From Parelaphostrongylus tenuis (lineage: Eukaryota > Nematoda > Chromadorea > Rhabditida > Metastrongylidae): a stretch of DNA of 64,000 bases. The DNA lies in the NCBI GenBank assembly GCA_019055375.1, contig JAHQIW010000507.1:80823-144822 (forward strand), read 5' to 3'. The translations under genes were made by a program, and so were the position numbers. The notes beneath the pieces were generated by a model. It was not told the DNA's origin. It searched no databases and saw only the letters and a list, made by a program, of their open reading frames with translations. Shown piece after piece: positions 24,390 through 34,284 of this stretch. How positions within the stretch are numbered: the stretch's first letter is position 1; each line of letters starts with the position of its first letter.

Positions 24390-25875
24390 TCAGTAGAAGT
24401 AGTAGCATTCACGTTCATCTCTACTTAGGCGGGGTTCGGTTTTGTCGATGTCGTCTCTGCTATGGTGCAGGATTGACAGAAATGTGCAACAGCACAAAAC
24501 TGTCGCTAACACTGATAACGGCACAAATACGAGGATCCTGGAAAAGAATGCATCTATAATTACCAAGAGCGATTGTCTATTACCTCGGTATGCTTCAATA
24601 TATCCTAATTTTCTTCTATAAGCCAAACACGAGGTGTTATATAATTTCTTCATTCATTCAACAGCTGGTGTTTCGACAGTTCGTCTTCCTCAGAGCCTGG
24701 AAAGGTCAAATTGTCTGCAATCCACTCAGTCAAACTCCTCCATTACTCCTTCAAAAAAAAACCCCCCAGACCTAAATTTCAATCGCATCAAGCACAAAAT
24801 CAACTCTCAATATACTCACCGCTTTTTATATATGTTCCACTGAATGATTCAAGTGGAGACAACCGGAAGAAAATCACATAGGCTCGTAATGCACCCTACC
24901 CATCAAAGAACAGTCTTATATACTGACTCATATCACGAGTGATAGCTAGGCAATCCTCCCTGCGGTCTATAGTTGGATTGTTGATGTTAGTCCAGAACGC
25001 TTCCAATATCTCTCGAGCCGATGTTTTTTGCTCTTGCGCAAGGATGTGAGCTTTTTGGATTAGCACGACCAACCCAGCCATAAACCGCAGGGAGGGACGC
25101 CTCGTTATCACTCGTGATATGAGTCAGTATGAAAGACTGTTGTTCTGATGGATAGGGTGCATTACGAGCCTATGTGATGTTCTTCCGGTGTCTCCACTCG
25201 AATCATTCAGCGGAACATATATAAGAAGTGTTGAGTATGTTGAGAGTTGATTGTGTGCTTAATTCGATTGAAATGCAGGTCTGGTGATTTTTTTAAATGA
25301 GTAATGGAGATGTTTGACTGATTGGATTGCAGACAATTTGACCTTTCCAAGCTCTGAAGAACGCGAACTGCCTAAATATCAGCTGTTGAATGTATTAAGA
25401 AATTTTACTACACCTCACTTTTGGCTTAAAGAAGAAATATTAGGATTTATTGCACCTACATATAAATCGTAGCGGTAATTTTCACTAAATATATCAAAAA
25501 GTATAATGTTGTGGCTAAATATCCTACAGTGCGGATATATAGTGGCTCAAACTCGCGTGCACGTCAAATCACTCCCTTTTTCCCTCCTGAGCTATTGAAC
25601 TTGTACTTCTCCGTAGGGTAACAGCAGTGACTTGATGTGTCGGTAACTATAACGAGTTTTATCATAGCGCAAATATACATTTAAGCAAAGCCTTGGATCT
25701 TTTTGACGTCTTTACATGGTTCACGATAAATCGTTTTCATTCAGGACGCCCTTATAGTCTTGAAGTATAAGCTACTTATCAATCTGCCGAAGTAGCACAC
25801 TAATCTGAAAAAGAAGACCTAATAGAAAAGTGAACTGGTCAACCTGAAACACAACCCTTTACGAACGGCGGCCAT
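24390..25875 (-). CDS. Two-exon gene for a 59-residue single-pass membrane microprotein
   Basis: Exon 1 (25875-25844) starts ATGGCCGCC, a strong initiation context, and encodes MAAVRKGLCF plus two bases of the next codon. Exon 2 (24537-24390) follows an excellent acceptor (CATTCTTTTCCAG), completes the codon, and ends TGA. The joined product has a short basic N-terminus, one hydrophobic segment (ILVFVPLSVLATVLCCCTF) and an acidic/charged tail ending in RECYYFY. CATCCAG at 25888-25882 lies 6 nt before the ATG and could be the spliced-leader acceptor. The donor (TTTCAG|gttgac) is the weak point; without splicing the frame stops after 18 codons. The intron holds a 745-bp foldback element. Not a family I recognise. 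Confidence 0.5.
24646..25390. mobile_element. Large foldback (palindromic) element
   Basis: Arms of about 320 bp are inverted: CATTCAACAGCTGGTGTTTC, AAAGGTCAAATTGTCTGCAA and CACATAGGCTCGTAATGCAC on the left recur inverted on the right (25390 back to about 25075), with roughly 10% divergence. A 100-bp centre separates them. Inside, ACTCATATCACGAGTGAT is itself palindromic. A minus-strand frame (24896-25111) crosses the centre and includes VLIQKAHILAQEQ. It is inserted in the intron of the microprotein gene. Confidence 0.75.
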
Positions 25876-26689
25876 TTTCAACTGGATGAAGGACGGCTCG
25901 GAGGGTTACGAAAAGTGCAGGTGGAGAGCGCAGCAATGGTAATGTGATACTCTTCTTGAAATTTGTGTTTCGTCACCGATAAAAAACGATTCAGTCGCCG
26001 GCGAATTAAAAAATCTGATAGGAGAGACTTCAGTAAGGTTATTCTTGATTGAAATACGTCATATAAATTACAGATTAATGAATATCGGTAGTGCACACGG
26101 CGTGCAACAATTTCTTGATTATAAATGTACTTTGAGAGTTAGAATCTCTAATATACGAAAGACTTTCTTCTGTTTTTCTATGGGTAACACTCTTTCTTAT
26201 CGACTTGTAGTATACTATGAACATTTTAATTGTTGCAACTTTGCCATTGGTCATGCACACTAATTCAAAGTGTATTCTTCATTCTATAAGTACAACGTAC
26301 CATAGAGGACTTTTCAGAAGCCAAGCAAAACATTGAAATCTCCATGTTTCAAATTATCAAACGAATACTCTTCTAGTAAGAAAGCTTTTTTCTGGAAAAA
26401 AGCCCATGGAATTCTGAATAGATTCCACAGAACGTCACTATATCCCACACGTTTGCATTTCAGAGTGAAGAATATTAGACAACTGGGCGCTCCTTATTTC
26501 CAAATAAGCTTATGGAAGTCTCTCCATTAACATTCATATTTTTCTTGCGACAAATTTGCTAGGAAGTAAAGTTTTACTTTTTATTAGGATTGAGGAAAAA
26601 GTTCCCAAACAACCACAGAATGTTCAAAGTTAGTACATAAACTTAATCAAAAACAACAGTAATTACTCGACAAAATAAAGAGCATCACT

Positions 26690-27165
26690 ATCCATGGTCT
26701 TCTGCCAACGATCTGCAAGCTTCCGGATTTGCTCAAAATCGCCATTTCCTTGACTTTGAATCAAGGAACCCCAGGCATGCCTCTTCAACTTGATCAAATG
26801 TTTTTGAATCGGAGTCCACGCAGTAAATGTTCCACTGAGTGGAAAAGACTCGAATCGGGCGACGCAGTATCAGGAGTGTAAGTTGGGTGCAGTGAGACCT
26901 CGATTCCCTCTAGTTCACAAAAAATTTTCTTTGTTTCCTTTGTGGGTGCGGGGTTTGGCATTGCTTTGCTTCAACAACGTTCGCTTTCAACGAATCAATG
27001 TGGGGTGCTTTCCTTCACTTTAGTTTTTTATGGAGTTCCGTATGGAAATAGTCCTGAGATTATCCCATTGAATCACAAGAACCGATACTGTGTCAAACAA
27101 ACAATATCTGAACCTTTCGTGGGTGTCAGGGAACTTTGTTCCACCTAGTAAAGCCAAAAAAAACT
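26690..27165 (-). mobile_element. Degenerate mariner transposase relic, catalytic half
   Basis: The minus strand shows, with frame changes, an NAKPRTHK motif near 26975 (DNARPH-like, around the second Asp), then FCELEGIEVSLHPTYTPDTA followed by an SLFHSVEHLLRG block (the third Asp region), and a C-terminal LADRWQKTMDSDALYF. These are the order and motifs of a DD34D mariner transposase. Several stops and frameshifts make it inactive. No clear terminal repeats were found. Confidence 0.75.
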
Positions 27166-27662
27166 GGTGCCAGGTTGAAATATGAACTCCGCTTGCAAAG
27201 CGTTATCTCCCTTTAGTAGTAAAAAGTACTGTGCAAATTATTTTCAAATCAAGCACAACATCAAATGAGCATTTTTCAAGCTATAAATTGATTACAAAAC
27301 CATGGATAAGATTTTCAAAAATGTTTAATGAAAGGTGGAAATACGCTCTTTTTTCATTTATGCGGTTTCTCGTTAAAAAAATGAGGGATTTTAGAGAGCA
27401 ATGATGAAATAAAATCATTCTTTCAGAAGTTTTTACAGTGGATTTCCATTATTTAATGAGGACAGCTTTTTTGATGCCTGTGATTAGCTGGATTGGTATT
27501 GAAACGCATACCAATCCTCGTAATCGTACAGCGGGGGGACACGCTTGGAGTCGAAATAACCCTAAATCTCCTCAGGATTTAATATTATATCTTCCTCTAG
27601 ATTTGATACTTTGCAGTAAACACGAAATTTATTGAAATGAGTAAGGACTCTAGTAACGTTCA

Positions 27663-27730
27663 ACTGCTTGTTTTCTTGGGAGAATTTTGGTATACAGTCT
27701 GCCTACACACGCTCTGAGATGGACTTCTGG
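27663..27730. repeat. Mariner-family end fragment
   Basis: TGCTTGTTTTCTTGGGAGAA...GGTATACA...CACGCTCTGAGATGGA matches the end block seen in the elements at 2.75 kb and 4.88 kb. Only this block remains. Confidence 0.55.
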
Positions 27731-27834
27731 CTTATCAACCTCGTATGAGGCGTCAACCATTCCTAAAAAATTTATATTGAATGTTTATCGCGAGGTTTCT
27801 AAAAAAGTCAATGCCATGGATCAATTTTGTTCTA

Positions 27835-28020
27835 CTAGCCGAGATCCATCGACTGAGAAGTGGTGATGGCACAGTGTCAGTGTACAGTGTGCCGTCACCA
27901 TTCACGCCTCCGTACTTGTTACAATGGGGGCTTAATGTGGGACGTGGGCTACTGACGAGTGGGGCGAGACCTCCGAAACACGCATGTATAGCCCTGGCAT
28001 ACCAACCTCGGGTAAGGCTT
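27835..28020. repeat. Repeat related to the 18.2- and 30.0-kb foldback elements
   Basis: CATCGACTGAGAAGTGGTGA resembles ATCATCGACTGAAAAAATGG at 30113, and the right edge CATACCAACCTCGG resembles the edge at 18358. Open frames crossing it on both strands are not genes. Confidence 0.45.
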
Positions 28021-28337
28021 TGAACATTTCTGAAATTTTTTTTATTAGCATTGATCATTATAAAAAAACAAAGAGTAAACAGCTGTTTATGGTGATCAAG
28101 ACAGAAAAAGAATCAGTTTGTTAAAGAGCTACCGCCAACCTCATCTGAAGTCGGTAGAAGTTGAAGCAATTATTACGTAGACTCAAAGACGACTAGGTGA
28201 TGAGAAATATCTGCTAATATGAAAGTACAATCTGTGTAAGCCTCCTTTGTGATACTATGCGGCCAATTTTCAGGAATGACTCTCACCGAAATTAATACAC
28301 CAAATGTGGAGAGCATCTCAGACTTAGCTCATCGACA

Positions 28338-31300
28338 TTAGGCTTTCAATAAAGTCGAGAAAATGAAGTTCTTGAACACATAATTGCCTAAAATTAGGTT
28401 TGAAGATTTCAAAAGAAGTGATGCCCTACTTTCTGCACTTACGTACTTCTCTGTCCACTTGAAGCAGTTGTGAGAAGAATCTCGAAAAGTTGTTCTCTAC
28501 CATTTATAAGCTTCCAATTTCTACTGCCTACTAAACCATAGATTTTCCATCTTCAAGAAGAGTTTATCGCTCTCAATACATTCACCTGAGCAGGAATTTA
28601 TGGCTTGCACAAGATCTTCATTTTTCAGTGTTTCGACGTAATTTATGGGACTTTGAAAGGTCGCCACACAAAAAGGATTCTTATGTGAACGATGCAAGAT
28701 CCAAATGCTCTTGATATCTGATAACATGTTTTGGGCCTTTGTTTTGAGCCTGCTTTGAGTCTTACTCCTCTTCATATCATTCAAAAAAATCATAGTGATT
28801 ATTGACATTACTCTCGGTTGGGACTGAGGATGGAAGGACGTCGAAATACTTTTTATCTTGATAGGCTGCTTGCTGAGGAAGAAGATCCGGCCAACATGAT
28901 GGTTTCAAAGAGAGCTAATTTCAGCTACGACAAACTGGTAAGCGAAATATAACATAATGCTTTTCACAACGCCTAAAAACACGTTTCTGATACACGTATG
29001 ATCCAGAACTTTAGAGAATTGCGGTTTTGCAGCGGACAAAGGTTTCCTTTTTTGAGGGTTTTTGGCAGTAACAACACCGATAGAATCTTTTTCGCAGTCC
29101 AAAAAGGCATCATGATGCCTTTAACAGAATGAATGATGAAGCAGCCCGCGAACATCGTAACAAACAAGCAAATCAAAGGCCGCCCATTTTATGAAAATGG
29201 TCAGAATTAGCCAGAGAGAAGCACAAGTGAAAACCTTTTACTGGAAGGTATCAATTACGTTCCCGAAACTAATCTATAACTCATTTCTGAGCAATGCGGA
29301 TTGTTCAATCGAACCTTAGACAAATTCTTATCACTATGAAAAACCATATGTTGGTTTCCTAAGCATGAAAAAAAGAGAACTACGGTGAAAATAAATTCCT
29401 ATGATTCAAACTCATGCTGATAATATCAAGGATTTCTGTCACATAAATAAACGTATAATCTTAATCACTGGAGAATTCTCTCTGTAGGCTTCCACGTCAA
29501 CGTTAAAATTTCGAGGTATTCGTAAGTACTGCATTTTCAATGACTCTTATTTATGCTTTGTTTTTTTACAAGCACATACTTTTAATTGAGGACAATTTCA
29601 TTCAAAACCAATGGTAGTGAAGATGTTCTTAACTATTCTCGCTTAATAACCACTTTAGCGAGAACATGGAAAAATCTTATTGGATTGCCAACTACTAATA
29701 AAAAGCAAATAATTTCCACAATAACGAAAAAGTTGTGTTTTGCATTGTTTGATTTCTTCACTTGCTCGAACATTTCTCTATTTTACAGTATGCTGGCGCA
29801 AATTCTAAAACGTCGTAAGGTAAATAAATGGAAAAAGAATAGTGGAAATCAACTGACAACAATTCCACTCGTATCCGTCGACAGCAATTGTCAGAATCAC
29901 CACAACATTCAAAATACGTTAAGAAATCAGCCAGTGGACATTTTCTGAATAAAGAGATATTATAGTTCATGAGGATGCCCAGGGCCATTTTGAGGTCGGT
30001 ACGTCAGTGACACACGTACGTCTCGGCGGTATCGCCTGTTTCATTTGTGCCACACGCTCCACTGTTCAAAAACAGTTGATTGGAAGGATGTCTATATAAT
30101 CCAGACGTAAATCATCGACTGAAAAAATGGTAACAACAATATTATGAGCTTACAGCATAAGGTTCTCCATTCCAGCTGTAAAGTAGGGTTTAGTGAGATG
30201 CGTTTGGCTCTGATGAAGCGGGCGATGCGGCCAAAACGTACGTATGCCACTGATCACCAACTCGAAATGACTCTCAACATTCTCACGAAATATATTGAAC
30301 ATTTGCAGCGACGTTTAAAAACAATCTATTAAAAATAAAGATAATTGATGGTCACAGTGGCTACCTACTTTCTCAGAGATATCAAGTTTTGGTGCAAATT
30401 TTCTATTGGGTTTTTGTGCATAGCAAAGTTCACGTCGATATATACTCAGCACAGTGATCATAAACTCACTGTACTATATCAACCTCGAGTTTTTGGCTTA
30501 CACAGAAATCAGTGAGCATAGTTCTCTTACAGTCCTATGAAGTTCATTTTCTGATAACATATGGGGATAACTTTTCAACATGATCTAACTGCAGCAAATG
30601 AATAGCCAATCGCTATCGCAATTCTTGCAATGTATGTTCTATATTCAAAATTGTACAATTTATAGATCATTCACAGGATACCTAATAAAATAACTTACTA
30701 AAGAGCACACTGAGCAAAATCTTATGAGTGCATATCAAATTGGAAGTCGCAATTCCTTCAAGTAATACTAGAACTATGATGATGGATAAGCCTAATTTAC
30801 ATACCAGGCATTAAAAGTGTTCTATCACCTCAATTTTTCATGATATTCCGAAACTGACAAAGTTATAGGGAGAATAGAGTAACATCAGACCTTGGCGCTG
30901 GTCGTGGTGTTTCGAAATACCAATTCTTGTAGCAGACGACATCTTCGTAGTCGAACAACTCAACGATGTCAACTAGAAGACCGAGCAAAACTAAGATGTG
31001 CGCATGCATTTCGTCGTTGCGTGATTTGAATGCTTGTAATCGGAACACACCTTATACAAATATTGACGAGTTTGTCCAATATCGTCGTGTCCTCGGCGTC
31101 GTGGCCATCATGAAAAGCAGACGCACAGACGACGTCGTGACTCATCTACAGATCCTGGGCAGAGAAGAAAACGATCACTCTAAAACGACGAGCGATTTGT
31201 TTTGTCGATTATCGGCGACTAGAAAAAGCAGTATGTCGACTATCTAATGGTAGTGACCACGAATAAAAACAAGCTATAGCGGTTCTAATCAAACGGATCT

Positions 31301-32004
31301 ACCTTTTACTTTTTTTTGCCAAGACTTACGACGTATTGTGAAGGAACTCAATGGCCAGCACAAGTAACACTCCAATTTAATACTTTCACTAACAGTCTCC
31401 TAACCAGTATGTCACCAAATCTATGATATCCATTGATGCAGAGTGATGTGCAAAACTTTCTCGTCAGGCGGTACTTGAACCCACATCTCACTCGCGCGCG
31501 CTCTAACCTGTTGCGCTACTGATCCCCACAATGGGTATATTTGGAAGTTCATACTACCGCCAGAAGCAGGTAAATGAAAAGATTTTCATTTGATCATCAA
31601 TTCCAGGATAATTCTAATTATTACCTTATCACCAGATTTCTTTCCTGAAAGACTATAAACAGGAGTTTTGCGCCTTATCATATCCATGGAGCATAAGATC
31701 CATGTAAAATAACACTGATGAGTGCGAAAAACAGAGCTCTCATTAACCTTCTCGAAACAGCAGATGCTTAGCGTCTCAGCAATCAACATAAATACCTTCA
31801 CAGAATCTGCTTCCTCGTTCTTTTTATGACCACTATAAAGTAATGTGATGTTAATAGCGGCTCGCAATTAATATCTTGCTTCTCTATGATATTCTTTAGC
31901 CACCTGCAACACTTGCTTCCCCGATGAGTCTCGTGCTTTGAGAAGATGCCAACAAGATCTTTATTTGCCCCTTCCGATAAGAAGTGATTCAGTTGGTTGT
32001 ACAT
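28338..32004 (-). CDS. Seven-exon gene encoding a 174-residue protein of unknown family
   Basis: Exons (5' to 3'): 32004-31904, 31832-31796, 31714-31625, 28872-28812, 28717-28586, 28496-28443 and 28387-28338. All six junctions agree in phase and the total, 525 nt, is an exact reading frame from ATG to TAA. Introns are 71, 81, 2752, 94, 89 and 55 bp. Good sites include GATCTTCTTCCTCAG before 28872 and TAC|gtaagtgc after 28443. The protein starts MYNQLNHFLSEGANK, has a Cys pair (GSKCC), a central KYFDVLPSSVPTENIKSIW stretch, and a helical C-terminus (FSQLLQVDREV, then FIFSTLLKA). I see no signal peptide or known domain. TAG precedes the ATG in frame. A plus-strand gene starts 194 bp away. The long intron holds a foldback element. 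Confidence 0.65.
29980..30282. repeat. Foldback element with GTACGT core
   Basis: GAGGTCGGTACGTCAGTGAC, CACACGTACGTCTCGGCGGT and CGCCTGTTTCAT at the left are mirrored at the right by CGGGCGATGCGG, AAAACGTACGTATGCCACTG and ATCACCAACTCG. Arms are about 70 bp around a 150-bp centre. It lies in the large intron of the minus-strand gene and belongs with the 18.2-kb element. Confidence 0.65.
31430..31535 (-). repeat. tRNA-derived SINE, family 2
   Basis: On the minus strand: A box in ATCAGTAGCGCAACAGGTTAG, B box in GTGGGTTCAAGTACCGCC, then the tail GAAAGTTTTGCACATCACTC. The same tail follows tRNA-like heads near 40.8 and 49.7 kb, which defines the family. It begins about 90 bp downstream of exon 31714-31625. 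Confidence 0.65.
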
Positions 32005-32198
32005 GTTCTAGCTTACTTGGATTACTTAGACTGTCCGTCTTCACTAGTTGTGCAGGCCTCAGCACATATTCCATTTGCCACTTTGTCTCGCGACAGTCGA
32101 CCATGGCGATGGTTTAATTTGAGCACAGAAGCTGGTGCTAGTGTCATACCGTGATCTGAAAATTGCCGGCAGTTGCAAGTCGCGAGTTAATTCTTTTT
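32005..32198. promoter_or_regulatory. Putative bidirectional promoter
   Basis: The 194 bp between the minus-strand ATG at 32004 and the plus-strand ATG at 32199 must hold the start of both genes if both calls are right. It is more GC-rich than its surroundings (CTCGCGACAGTCGACC) and has no TATA box that I can see. This is an inference from gene layout only. Confidence 0.35.
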
Positions 32199-32620
32199 AT
32201 GACCACATCCGTTCAACGTGTAGGTGGCGTCCTTGAGGACGCGTACACTGCCGCGGAATCCACTCTTCAGTTTCTACAGCGCCGGGAGGAACGTTTGATC
32301 GAAAAGGTGAGCACAGTGCCCGTTAGTTGGTCGGTGCTTGCTTTGAGAGGTCCAAATGCGGCCCATGGTCCTCTTCTCCTTCTATCTAGTTCCTACTTCA
32401 TGTTATTTTCCATGTTCAATTAACGCCCAAATTACACACTCCATGGTTTTTACAATCACAGAACCATCCATTTCGATTTGATCACCACTGCACCATGAGT
32501 TCTCCAGGACTCGCTACCTACTCTGAAGACTCGATAATCTCTAATCCTTCTTTTAGAATCTTTGGCAATAATTCTGAAGTTGCTACTGTATGCCTGAGAT
32601 CTCGAGAGCCCAGTCACTAA
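32199..32620 (+). CDS. Two-exon candidate gene, family unknown
   Basis: Exon 1 (32199-32306) begins at ATG and encodes MTTSVQRVGGVLEDAYTAAE and a Gln/Arg/Glu-rich end (LQRREERLIEK) up to a good donor, AAG|gtgagc; it is GC-rich and convincingly coding. Exon 2 (32462-32620) follows TTTTTACAATCACAG, is open in phase 0 for 52 codons (NHPFRFDHHCTM at its start) and ends TAA. The product would have 88 residues. Exon 2 is less secure, because the opposite strand is also open and coding-like there, and later exons may exist. No domain recognised. Confidence 0.45.
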
Positions 32621-32624
32621 TGGT

Positions 32625-34060
32625 TGTTTATCATCAGTTGTCATTGCTATCCATATCAACTTCATTGTCTCTTTCATCATTTCTTCTACCAACTTTGAGA
32701 GAGATCAGTGTCAAACTGCCAAAAGATTCCATAACTGTCATTCTAATTGTTTCCGATCTTTTCAATACAAGTCATTCAATCTGTGTAGGTGTAAAAAATT
32801 GACCAAATTCAAATTCATTGTTAGTTTGCTCAAAAATTGATGCGCTTGTGACTAATCCATTTTTTATTGTTTAAAATCCATACCAGCTTCGTATAAACTG
32901 AGCAATCTAATAAGCCTACTGTTTCCAACTATAAGAATGCTGACAGGGAAGAAATATGGAACAAGAGATGACTTCTGTCTTCTGAATGCCGTTCCTTTTT
33001 CGGAGACTCCATTGCCCTGTTTTTCAGGAGAAAAAAGAATAATAAAAGAAAAAAAGAACAAGAAAGAAGAACAAAGTCGATTTTCAGTCAAGTGATATCT
33101 AAAAATCTCATCACGGAACTTCGTATAATCTCACTAGGAGCCTTCTTCAAGATTTAGTGTTAAACGCGCGTCTGCCTAACATTCAATACCAGGCCTCAAA
33201 AAAGCTTAATATAAATTCTATAGAAATGAATTGAAGAGGTCAACTGCTAAACGGCTTTGTATTCGACTGTTTTTACGATCTCGCTTAAAACTGATCCATC
33301 CTGACAGCACATTCTAAGCCTTTCATGAGGTCTGTTATGGCACTCACACAGAGACAGTACATTTTTTCGACCTCGCAGCCTCGTCGATTGCACAGCGCCC
33401 ATCGCGTGTGCCGATATCCCTTTCAAGGAAGAATTCCTTACATAGAGTGATCGTTGACGCACACTTTACACCGCGTGCCTAATGAAAATTTAGGTATACC
33501 AGTCTTGAGAAAATCGACTGTTAGTCACTGTAATGTCCGGTGATCATGTCACTGATTATGCAGTGATATGTCACCCTAGAATGAAGTGGATTTTCACTTG
33601 ACACGTGGTACAGCGTGCTCGTCAACGATACCCCTATATAAGGGGCTCTCTTCCGAAAGAAGTCGGTACAGACAAAAGGCATTATACAGGTGAGGAGGCT
33701 GCATGGTCACAACACGTGTGTTGCATTGTATATGTGCTCATAACGGACCTCACGAAAAGCTTTAAGCATGCTGTCAGGATGTAATACAGCTGTTCTTTTT
33801 CAAAAAAGTCCATTGTCATGTGCTCGTTTTATTACAAAACATATTGCTATAAATGACAAACAAGTAACCCATGTCATGGCAATATTTTTACATAAAAACG
33901 TGTGTCTACGTTTTTTTGCTAACGCATTACGTTCTAAGTCAATTTTTATGATTTTTTAAAAATTTCCACATATTCCAATACTTATTAGTTTACAAGTTCT
34001 CACACTTCATTCACCCACATAATCCACCCCTACAAAATGTGCTCATCCACCTCTTTTTCA
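32625..34060. other. No gene; repeat pair inside
   Basis: Holds the inverted repeat pair at 33247-33790 (listed separately). No phase-matched exons were found. Confidence 0.4.
33247..33790. repeat. Inverted pair of a repeat carrying a TATA-like promoter
   Basis: Minus-strand copy 33480-33247 and plus-strand copy about 33585-33790 share, in order, GTCAACGAT, CTATATAAGG/CTATGTAAGG, TTCC..GAAAG, GAGGCTGC, a CATAACNGACCTCA block and GTGCTGTCAGGATG. The plus copy has CCCCTATATAAGGGG, a perfect TATA-containing palindrome, about 75 bp before a possible donor (ATACAG|gtgagg). The minus copy keeps an open frame with CECHNRPHERLRMCCQDG. It may be a solo LTR or another element end with its promoter; I cannot assign a family. 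Confidence 0.5.
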
Positions 34061-34279
34061 TTAGACATGCTGTCTTGCATTAGCATCACGAAGAATTCCA
34101 GATTTTTGTGCAGCCTCAGCAACCACGTTAGAGCTTTGCCTTGTTCGTTGGATAATGTTGTTGAATGCTAATTGAGCCGGGCCCGTCTGTAATAGTAAAG
34201 TAGTAATTACTTCCGCAGACTTCACCATAGACAATAGTGACTTTTTCTTGGGTCGAAGATGCTTTTCTAAGACACTTTC
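34061..34279 (-). CDS. Candidate terminal exon, family unknown
   Basis: After a possible acceptor (TTGCCATACCTAG) the minus strand is open for 72 codons to TAA at 34061-34063. It starts ESVLEKHLRPKKKSLLSMVK, passes through QTGPAQLAFNNIIQRTR and ends KSGILRDANARQHV. The composition (Lys/Arg, Gln, Ala; helical) is convincingly protein-like. An internal site (ACTTTACTATTACAG) could give a shorter exon from 34186 in the same frame. No upstream exon was linked, so function and full length are unknown. Confidence 0.45.
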   Translation of the reverse strand, partial: ESVLEKHLRPKKKSLLSMVKSAEVITTLLLQTGPAQLAFNNIIQRTRQSSNVVAEAAQKSGILRDANARQHV

Positions 34280-34284
34280 CTAGG

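Noticed and set aside
29586..29948. 120-codon plus-strand frame
   Set aside because: Low-quality composition, lies in the large intron of the minus-strand gene, and no splice chain supports it.
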